Positions 35,301 to 44,576 of a DNA stretch of 64,000 bases are shown here, in pieces. Numbering within the stretch: position 1 is the first letter of the stretch; every line of letters starts with the position of its first letter. Made by a program: the position numbers and the translations under genes. Under the pieces are notes generated by a model. The model was not told the DNA's origin. It saw only the letters and a list, made by a program, of their open reading frames with translations, and did not search any database. Source of the DNA: Gracilaria gracilis (Eukaryota > Rhodophyta > Florideophyceae > Gracilariales > Gracilariaceae); NCBI GenBank assembly GCA_030374805.1, contig JARGSG010000050.1, positions 248,001 to 312,000 on the forward strand, given 5' to 3'.

Positions 35301-36145
35301 TCGTCAACCGCTGCTGAACATAGTCGGCGAGGGATATCTTCAGTAGCGGCAGCGTGGTGTCCACCTCATGCGATGGAACTCTATCTCCTTCATCGAACCA
35401 ATCCCCCTCAGTTCCATCCAGGGAAGCCTTAGTAGTCCCAATCACCTCCACAACATTGTCATCGGAGTCATCCACGATGTTAACCCCTTCAATTGCTCCC
35501 CACCGGTTTCTTCATCCCTTTAGAACCTCTTCGTTCTCCTCCTCTCGTTGGTGGAGACTGGAGTTTGGCGGTTTTAGAGGAATTCTCAGCCGATTCTTTG
35601 ACCTCCTCAACATCTTCACTCTCAGGCTGAGAGGGGGACAACTTCCTGGCCCCAGGGTGCGGAGTGGGGTGCAAAGTGGGACTCTGCGTAATTTCAATTG
35701 AAGTCATCATCGACGTATCCCAGGCATACAAACCAGCCGATAACAATTCGGCGAGCTTACTCGGGGGATCCTCCGGACCATGGAAACGGTAAGGGTACTT
35801 CGCGTCTAGATGACTTGAAATATTCGTCTTCCAGACAACCACCGAATGCTTACCCTCTAAGGCAGTGGCGCTTAGAAGATGGCCATGCAGCGAACGTCAG
35901 AGCCCATTCCCGGTACCACCAGCAGGTCTCACGCCACGTACTTCCGCAGTACAAACTTCAACCCTGTTCTTGTCCTTCCCAAGGCTGATGAACAAAGATA
36001 CAGATTCGCCACCTTTTACCTTATGTGGCGCAAGAGTACTCGTCTTCTTCTTCATCGCGCGCGGTGTTCCCCGCTCGGAACGCGATTTCGGCCTACGAGG
36101 CGTGGAGACCTTCGCTTTTCCTCCTCCTCGCGTAAACTGCGCCAT
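32351..36145 (-). pseudogene. ParB-like plus 2-oxoglutarate/Fe(II) oxygenase protein of the large element, disrupted
   Basis: Starts at ATG 36,145 with a basic Lys/Arg-rich segment. A ParB-like region near 35,270-34,990 contains the DGYHRF signature (ParB and sulfiredoxin have DGxHR) and continues LDVVL-TRKDGNPMAINEV. A ~230-residue helical region of unknown type follows, then an acidic/basic linker (VLRRRTRRKV, KKKKTRRR). The C-terminal oxygenase carries the metal motif HTD (QVLHTDFRGL), a core strand SSFMIWVCERSHN, the distal His in GRGDVFHAGAGY and a likely 2OG-binding Arg in LRYHMYFVP. TGA stops lie near 35,895 and 35,000, frameshifts near 35,480 and 35,060, and a TAG at 34,262-34,264 (Glu in the other copy). 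The oxygenase half is uninterrupted. By analogy to TET/JBP it may oxidise modified bases, but the substrate is not shown. Confidence 0.75.
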
Positions 36146-36526
36146 TTCTGACCCCTCGCTGTTCCTCTTCGATCGCGCTGACTCCCGCCCCTTTTATGGT
36201 TCAGAGGCGCCATGTTGGATACAAAGGGTTCAAACAATTCGAAACGCAGATTACGACCGTCGAGAATGCTCGCGAGAACGTATAGTATACGTACCCTCTC
36301 AATCACGTTCGTTGCCTTCACTTCCTGACCGAACACTGCGCCCGCTCAATATAGGATTGAACTCAAGGGGTTCCGTATTTCACGTCTCAGAAATCTATAT
36401 CGTTTTCACTTAGAAAGATACATGATCGCCATAACTACTACGTACGTGTACCTATAGAATAAAGGCACCCAGTTTTGAAGGAAAAGAAATGAATTGCGTC
36501 CGTTAAGTTTTCTGCATAGAGAGCGT

Positions 36527-38155
36527 TCCGGGGTGGTGTGGCGCTTCATCACGGCACTGATGAAGCGCCACTCCACCCCGGACCGCTGTCCACGCGCCGT
36601 GTCTGATGAAGCTGGACGACATCCCGGACCACTGTCCACGCGCCGCGGCTGATGAAGCTGGACGACACTTCGGACCGCTGTCCACGCGAAAAGTAATTAA
36701 TTTCCACCTAGACAGCGGCCCCTTCGCGACTGGTGCTTCTTTGAAATGTGACGCCGCGTGTACTTAAGCACCTTTGCTCTCCTGCCAACTGCCTCGGTAA
36801 GCACAACGCTCTGTACCTCCCCGTTACGATTTCCGGGGATCTCTTCTTCTCCTGTCACAACCAAGTGATCCTCTCGGTTGCGACAGAAGAGAAAAAGATC
36901 GCCGGTAACTGTATGAGGGAGGTGCTTTTTCCGTCCTTGTTCTGTTGCGCGGACGTAGTGGCACACAAGGTACGTTCGACAATTTTGTTCGTTTTCTGTG
37001 AATCGTACTAACTGGCGTACTCTACTATTTTCCATGCTATTGCGTATTCAAGCCAGAGGCGTCGGACACAGTGTACGCCGCTTCTGCATCCTTGCTTTAC
37101 TGAGGACATTCGGAAGTGCTTGAGCTGGCCGTGATGGTCGAGTACGATTATTTGAGTTGTTCAACTCATGTAATCGGCTTTGGATCTGACAGCCAGCTCA
37201 ATCACTGTTAGACTGTGGTTATTTATTAGACCGACTAGATTAGACTGCGTTAGGTCGAACTATCGGAAGTGGTTGAGCTACCGGTGATGGTGGACTACGA
37301 TTATATGAGTTGTTCAACTCATATAATCGTGTTTAGCCATGACTGATATTTCAATCACTGAAGAAGAATAGTCCCCAATATGGTCACTAGAAGAATGTCG
37401 TGGCCAGTGATGAGTTCTTCTTCTCCGACAACCACATAATGCTCGTGGTTGTCGCAAAGAGGGTATTCATTATCGGTCATGACCTTGGGCGCTACAGGAA
37501 AATCTAGATCATATAAAGTTAGAGAAGGTAGTCGGTAGAACTACCTTCTTCGATTTGATAGGAAGTAAAATTTCTGATATAGCGCATATTCTGCCAGATC
37601 GATGTGATGTATTATTTGTTTTGGTTTATACATGACCAACAAGCTGCGAACTACTTCTATTCTAAACTGTTCTCCGTGCTTATGAAGAGCAGTTTTTATT
37701 GCTTTTCAACAAACTCATCGAACGACAGTCATATGATTTGACGCCCTTACATCCTTCCGTCATTATAAGAAGATGCAGGGCTTTAAATGTTCATAAAACA
37801 ATCATAAGTGAAAACCGTCGTCAAAAGCGGTCCGAGATGTCTTCCAGCTTCATCGGCCACGGCGCGTGGACAGCGGTCCGGGGTGTCGTCCAGCTTCATC
37901 AGCCACGGGGCGTGGACAGTGGTCCGGGGTTTCGTCCAGCTTCATCAGACACGGCGCGTGGACAGCGGTCCGGGTTGGAGTGGCGCTTCATCAGTGCCGT
38001 GATGAAGCGCCACTTCACCCCGGACCGCTGTCCGAAAGATCAAATTTTGTTTTACTTTTTCTCCCATGGCGCATGGAAAGCGGACCGCCTCGAGTGCCAC
38101 ATCATGATAGCCGTGATGTAGCGCCGCTGCACCACGGACCGCTGTGTGGAGAGCC
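36527..38155. repeat. Inverted arrays of 46-bp repeats around a palindrome-rich core (fold-back element or divergent control region)
   Basis: Left array: three units starting 36,579, 36,625 and 36,671 (CGGACCGCTGTCCACGCG... exact 46-bp period). Right array in opposite orientation: units at 37,828, 37,874, 37,920 and 37,966. Each array abuts a hairpin with stem TGGCGCTTCATCA/TGATGAAGCGCCA (left 36,539-36,570; right 37,979-38,013). A further degenerate unit lies near 38,075-38,150. The core has no convincing gene. It sits between the divergent oxygenase and methyltransferase genes, so it may be a nested non-autonomous transposon or a regulatory region. Confidence 0.75.
37107..37372. repeat. Two ~153-bp direct repeats centred on 32-bp palindromes
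   Basis: Repeats begin GGAAGTG.TTGAGCT near 37,110 and 37,264. Each contains a palindrome: 37,145-37,176 (one mismatch) and 37,298-37,329 (perfect, CGATTATATGAGTTG/TT/inverse). Two further stem-forming segments resembling each other lie at about 36,838-36,905 and 37,412-37,470 (GACAACCAC/GTGGTTGTC). Confidence 0.7.
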
Positions 38156-38524
38156 GTAAGTTATAACTTCGCCTATACTTCCATATCTAGGAATTACCGC
38201 ACCCCCCTCCCATCCCTGCCTTCTCTTATAACTGTTTATCACCGCATAAGTCCCCCTAACATCGCCCAATTGCCTTCTACTCCTCTACTTTAGAGTTCTG
38301 GTACCGTTTTGGCGTCTGATCTCCTCCTTCAAATCGCTAATTCCGCAGCCGTCTGCCTTCCGCTCTCGTCTACCGTCTGCACTCATCTCTCTTTCGCTAC
38401 CGTCTCTCGTCAGCTTCCGTCCGTTCGCCCTCGCCGTCCGCAGCCGACGTCAATCATCTGTTTTCTCACGACCGCTCCCGCTCTCCTTCCATATTCACAA
38501 TACCGCCCCCCGCTATTGTTTAAA

Positions 38525-41500
38525 ATGGCTGCCGCAACCACATCCAGGTCTAAGTCACCGTCACCGGCACCTCCGGCATCCGACATGAAGGTTGGAAAAA
38601 TGTTCGGTTCTGGAGATGAGCTTCTCACTGCGTGTCTCGCCATCCGTGATCACTATGCGTCGACGATGCGAGAGGAAGATGAACCTAGGAAAGTGGGACA
38701 CAGCGAATTCGTTCAACATATCATCAAGAATCGCGTTGTCCTAGACGTTGCAAATAAGTACTTCTCTATCCTTCTCGGACCCACTCACCCGTCGTACAGC
38801 GACGATGAGCTCAAAACTGTGTGCGGGAAGGGTTCGTACCGTCAGCTGTATCTGTCGACGAAGTTGCTTGACATCATGGACGGAGACAGAGACAAGCGTG
38901 TGAGGGATTCTTGGAATGCTTATACCAGAGTGGACTTTCAAATAATACCGAAGAATGTGACGTTAACCGAATTCTTCAAGTCCATGAGTATAGCTCCCAG
39001 GCGTGTGGGCCGGATAGTTCCCCCTTTCGGTACGAGCATCGCTACACATTTCCAGAGAGTTCTCTTTCTTTCCCTTATTCAAAAAGTACCTATGTAAAAG
39101 CGCCTTCGGGGCCGTGAGAGGCGTAAGGGGGAGAAGGGATATTCCACCCCTTTTCGGAATGTGCAAATATCGCAGAATCTCCAAGCTCAGCATGCGGGTT
39201 TTGGTGTGCAGCTGGTAACAAAGGCCTGGGATTGTTTCTCCCAATTTCTGGGATTCCCTAGCGCGGAGGTCAGGGTTCTCCCTTTTATACTGCTCGTGTA
39301 CGACGAAATGCAATTTAAACCCATTGAAACGCGTTCCGAGTGGTTCCTGCACAAGAACAACGACCATCGCTTGCTACCGAGCAACACGCAAACTCTTCGG
39401 GAAGACGAAGTCCAACCGTGGGCATGGAATCTTCCGGAGAACATTGATGTGGCCCTCTGAACGCTTTTGAAGGAGTTCATTTCTGACCTGAACAAGGTTG
39501 TCGTGAACGAACAGTTGTACACAATATCAGAACCTGGACGATGGGCCGTTCTAAAGACGTTTCACAGGGATCCGTTAAGAGCGTTTGCTCAGAGATTTGA
39601 TTGTTTCCCTAACTCGCTTATGTCCTCCATCTTGGAGACAATAAGCCCTTTGAAAAATCAAAGAATCAATCAGGGTCCCTAATATACCTCTCACGCCGAT
39701 ATTGAAACCGGAGCCTGCCATCGAAATTTATGACGATGAGGATGAGCAGTTGGAAAGGGGTAATCCTTCCGAGGGGAAACAAGGAGGGGATGGAGATGGC
39801 GGAAGTGGAATGGATGTAGTGGGTGAGAGTGGGAATGAAGATGTTGATGAACAGTCGTCCGACGCTGACATACAGCCTCCTCCTGCCATTTCCTCGTTGG
39901 ACTATAAAATGGCATTCCAACGTTGTGAAGTGGAGATGAAGAAATACTTTCGAATGTATAATTGCGGGTTCGAGGATATGGTGGAAACGGACGAGACTCT
40001 GCGAAACGACGGAGTCTCTCTATTGGGGAAAGTTCAACTGGTTCTTATGGACCCACCATACAACATAAGGGCCGATAAGAACTGGGAGAACAGTTGGTAC
40101 GATATGCTAAGCGCTGAGCATATGAAGAAGGTGGCAAAATATCAAGGCTCCTACGTCCGTGGGGTCATTTCGTTATCTTTTGTGCATTGGAACAGGTGAA
40201 CCAGTGGACTAGGGTGCTTTCCCTTATTGGAGCAAAGGACGAGCAAGGGGTTCCGAGGCGATCGTTTGTTGTGGACCAGGTCCTAATTCATTTTATACGG
40301 TCACAAGGCAACCCCATGCGAAGCCCGGAACTCAGGTCCTGCTCCTTGTTGCCTGCCATGGAGTATGCAATACATGGTGTTCGAAGTGGCCTCGCTTATG
40401 CACAGCAGCATGCGATGGTGAACTATGAGAACTTCAACTACGTGCAGTCGAGGTATCCAGGGTACCACAGTGTTATTGACCAGGTATCGCCCATGTCCAA
40501 TGGGGAGACTCTTCAATGGAAAAGAAAGAAGGAGGGTGGGGGCTACATGTTGAAAAAAGTGAGGTCGAAACAAAAACCTGGCGCGTTGTTGAAGGAGCTG
40601 ATCAGCAGATTTTCGCAGCCAGGTGACACGGTGGTGGACTTGTTCGCGGGAACTTTTTCGACTGCCATGGCATGCATGGAGTTACAACGTCATCGGAAGT
40701 TTATTGTGCTAGGCAAGCGGCCATTGTTCAGTTCGCGATGTGCATGCACGATAATGGGACGGACATTCAAATTACGCAGGAGGTCCGAAACCCCGTGAAT
40801 CGCGTGATGCACTTATTTCCCAAGTGGCACGCTCGTCCTTCAAGATCATGGAATGCTCCACCCGGCTTCCCACAGTATGAGAAGTTCCCACCGTATATTG
40901 TGGACTTCCTGGCATCGATGTGGCGGGAGGAGGGCATGGCCATGACCAGCAGGCGCAAAGCGCTGCATGAGTGGGCGAAAACGTTGCAAGGGAAGATGGG
41001 TCTCCTGAATTGAAACGCGATATTGGCACTGGAGGCCACTATGGGTGGTTGTTGCATTGGGAAGTCGTCGATTCTTCACCGTGACGCAGGAGTAGCAGTG
41101 TTTACCACGCGCCGTTTCATGAAGAACGGAGAGATGTATTTTTCTTTTACGGAACTCTAGTGTACCATGACTTAACGAAGAGGAAGGAGGTACACAAGAA
41201 GTATGGGGAAGGGCTGTTGGGAGCCACCGCCGCACGTTTTTGAACTTATGCGATGGAGTTTAGTCTGCGAGGCGAGGTATTCCGGAAACTCCTGGGAAGG
41301 AGACGAGAAGTACCTACAATCCCTGTATGGATTGTCCCCGCTCCATTTTCGTTGGGTGGAATAATTAACGACCCAAAATATATGGAAGGGGATAAAGATA
41401 GGGATGCAGTGGGGGATGGCTTTAAGCAGCGACAGACTGCCATTGTGGCGGTGAGTCGAACCCCAGAAACTGGGAAAACTCTACTTCAATTAAGAGAATA

Positions 41501-41615
41501 CCGAATGCTTGCCGTCCGGGCATTTCGGGTTGTAGAAGTGGGAGAAGAGTTGTTTGCAGATTATGGAATGGAGTACACATGGGGTACGCCTTCGAATCGT
41601 ATAGTAGTCGACTAG
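38525..41615 (+). pseudogene. Beta-class DNA amino-methyltransferase joined to a SET-like domain, disrupted
   Basis: ATG at 38,525. A ~380-residue N-terminal region of unknown type and an acidic linker (EIYDDEDEQLE) lead to the methyltransferase. Motif IV is DPPYN at 40,050-40,064. A RPWGHFVIFC strand follows, and motif I VVDLFAGTFSTA lies at 40,632-40,667 (usual FAGTG reads FAGTF). Motif IV before motif I is the beta-class order of N6-adenine/N4-cytosine enzymes. After a single in-frame TGA (41,011-41,013) the frame enters a SET-like region: GVAVFTTRRFMKNGE, YGTLVYHDL, GGIINDPKY, and EVGEELFADYGMEYTWG at the end. Lesions: TAA 39,095, TGA 39,458, TGA 41,011, TGA near 41,238, and frameshifts near 39,670, 40,140, 40,715 and 41,146. 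The predicted role is to methylate DNA and possibly histone lysine. Base specificity is unknown. Confidence 0.75.
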
Positions 41616-42103
41616 AGCTCAATTGATTTATGACTTTTAGAACCGAAAGGTGTACCGTAGTATGTGTAAAATCGAGTTGTGTACATTTTATTACGCTTTC
41701 TCTCTAACTCTCGTGTTCTACAGGGGAGGAGGAGAACTCCCCCAAGTGAGTGCGTGTCGACACTTTTTTCATCCAGTGACGTGAACAAAATGGGGATAGG
41801 ATTCGTGGGAGTGGGTTGACGTTCAAGTACATAGAATAGAAGATACGGAGTACATGTGATATCATGTGAAAGTGTAACAGTTTTTGGCAGTCAGGTTTTG
41901 TACAGGAAGGGAAATTTCCTTGCCAATTTTCAGAAAGTGATTCCGAAAAGTACTAAAACAGTGCGATATTTCTACCACACGTCGAGTGGAGGTGTGCGTT
42001 TCACGAGGGACCTGCGATCACGTCGAGCGGCGAACACGTCTTGCGGCGAGCGGCGACAACAACTAGAGCGTACCGCCGGCGCATTGTCGTCGTCCGATTC
42101 CAT

Positions 42104-44576
42104 ATGGGGAAACGTAAAACGAGAAGTGCGAATGCGAATGCGGAGTATGTAAGCGGGCGCGCGTCAAAAGGGCAAATGCGTGCAGAGGTGGTAGGTCGGG
42201 GTCGCGAGGATGGGTTGGGTAGTACTACGCGTGCGTCTCAAAGCGGCGATGTAGAAAATGGCGAGGGCGGTATTGGGCGTAGTTCCGCGCGCTCCTCGAA
42301 GCGGATTACGTGGGAAAGGTAAGAAAAACACGTGGAGACGTTATCGAGGCCGAGCTTTGGAGCGAACCGAGCAAACCGAGCGAACCAAGCGAACCGAGCA
42401 AACGGAGCGAACCGAGCGAACGGTAAGGGCTTTGTCAACAAAAGCTACTCCGCTTCCACATGAGATGGGAAATGGGGGAGGGGAAAGCAGGAGAGGGATG
42501 GGAGAAAGGCAGGGGAATGATGCGGGGGGCGGTAGGGATAGAGATGGGCGGCGAAGGGGCGATGACTCCACGCAAGTTGTAGATGAAGGCGAGTGTAGAG
42601 ATTTCATAGAGAAGGGGAGGAAATGTCGAAGTGGGGGGAGGGAAGGGCGATGGCAAGAAGTACTATTGGGATAGTTAGCCGTGGTATTCGAGGGAAGGAG
42701 GGAGAGAGAGTGTCTGGGGTTGGCGTTCGGGAGGGGAGGGGTCGCGATAGAGAAGTAGGAGGAGGCGTCCAGGAGGCCAGAAACGAGGGCATGGAGGTTG
42801 TGGTTGATGTTAGGAGGAATCGAATGGTGAGCAGAGAAAAAACTGGTGGACCGCGACATACTGGGATGCGGGAGGAAGAGGAAGTGGGGGGGTATGAGGC
42901 ATATGAGGGAGCATGGAAACGCAGAGGACAGTGGGAGGCGAATTGGGCGTGTGGGCGATGGAATAGGGAGCCACGCCAATGTGAAGAGGATGGAATGGCT
43001 CCGAGACAATTTTCACGGGAGATTGGTAGGACGTAGAAGTGGTGGATCAGTGATTGAAAATGTGAGAGACAATATACCAGTGGATGGGAGGGTATTCGAA
43101 GGAGAAGATGTCGTTGTCGGAAACCGACATAGAACTGGAGGGAACTTGGTGGAAACCGCGGTACGAACGCTTGAAGGAATACGTGTGAGGCATAATGCCG
43201 TTCGGATTGAGGACGATGTGCATTAAGCAGGAGTCGACGATTCTGGGGATCGTGCAGAGAGGAACGGAGCAAGGGAAATGGGAACTACAGGAATAGCAGA
43301 AGCAGATGAAGAGAACTTACGCGTGTTGCAAAGGTCTGCACTGGTTGAGAGGGTGAATTCGTTGAAAGGGAAGCTGGAAAATATGAAGTAAAATCACTAT
43401 ACCATGATGGTTAGTGTGAAGCTCACGCAGAAAGAATTGTAACGGGTGAGGGAGGAGCTGAAGCAGCAAAATGTGTTGATTGAAAGTTTAAGGGAGGCTG
43501 TGAAGGGTAAGAAGCGAAGGGGGTGTGGAAAGGAAGTGAAGAGGCGTCGAAAACATGATAAAGAGGTGCCAGAATATTTTTACGGATTTGCAAGGGCTGT
43601 ATATGATAAGATTCTTCACTATGTGAAGTTCGAGGCATCAGAACTCTGTTTTTACACGGAGAACGTTGGTAGGAGCTGGAAGAACAGGAGTGAGACGGTG
43701 GGAGAAAGTAGGGAGGGTAGCATATTTGTGGCTGGGGAGAAGGAGATGGTACCTCGGTGCCCGTATCAAGTGGCATATGAGATAAGGGCGTATACGCCAT
43801 CAACGGAGGGAAGAATTGATGTGCTGTTGAAGTATGTGGTGGAGACGGAAATAATCGGAGATACTTGGAAGACGATACGAGAAGCGGGAAAGAAACAGGG
43901 GTCTTTGGATAATGTGAGTGCGGACAAGTGTCTCAGGCAGCGGATGAAGCAGACATTAAGCGATGTGATTGGGGTGCGGAAGCGGGTGGCTCGCGAGAAG
44001 TTATTCTCCATCCTTGGATATGATTTGATTGCGAAACGTGCAAAACCTACTGAGGGGACTGAGCTATGGGAAGAGCTAAAGCAGCAGATGGGGGAGGTGC
44101 GCGAGAAGCTGTTGGGAAGGGAGGAGGGCGGGGAGCATGATTTGTGTGCGTGGAGAACAAGCCGGTTCGAAGACCTTGCGTATTCCGGGTCTCGTGCGGT
44201 TGGGGCACCATAAGAGGTTGATGATGAAGATATGTAATTCAAGAATGGGATGGCACTGGCAGTGTTGGAGGACTATATGGGAAACGCAGTGGAGAGGCAA
44301 AGTAACGGTGAACGGCAGTACGTGGATGGGACCGTGATGCACCTTGCGAGACTTGACGCCTGGATTGCCTGTGTGGTGAAAACTATGAACGAGGTTGTGG
44401 GACGTGTAGGGAAAAGACAGCTTTTGTTCTTTACTTTGTATGGGAATTATCTACCTCGGGCTGTTGAAAAAATACTGGGGGAAACGTTATCGGAAGTGGA
44501 GTGGGTAGAGATGGAACTGGGTGGATGGTGTGCTTATGTTCGTCGTCTGTTGCCCATCGGAGGCCAACACAGTTGA
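42104..44576 (+). pseudogene. Unrecognised basic/coiled-coil protein gene of the large element, broken
   Basis: Starts near ATG 42,104 (MGKRKTRSANANAE...). Arg/Gly/Glu-rich segments in shifting frames run to about 43,226. A coiled-coil stretch (LRVLQRSALVERVNSLKGKLENMK) lies at 43,318-43,391. The longest clean frame, 43,446-44,213 (255 aa), has a basic start KGKKRRGCGKEVKRRRK and a helical body VPEYFYGFARAVYDKILHYVKFEAS. A last piece, 44,250-44,576, reads LLFFTLYGNYLPRAVEKILG. No family recognised. The 3' end overlaps the convergent transposase 3' end by about 145 bp, so the two transcripts would overlap. Confidence 0.45.
42360..42422. repeat. Short tandem repeat GAACCGAGC-type
   Basis: About seven imperfect 9-bp units (GAACCGAGC, GAACCAAGC, AAACGGAGC), translated as repeated Glu-Arg-Thr. 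Confidence 0.8.

Noticed and set aside
36579-38013. 46-bp periodic repeats as a CRISPR array
   Set aside because: The whole 46 bp is repeated without unique spacers, the arrays are in inverted orientation, and the genome is eukaryotic.
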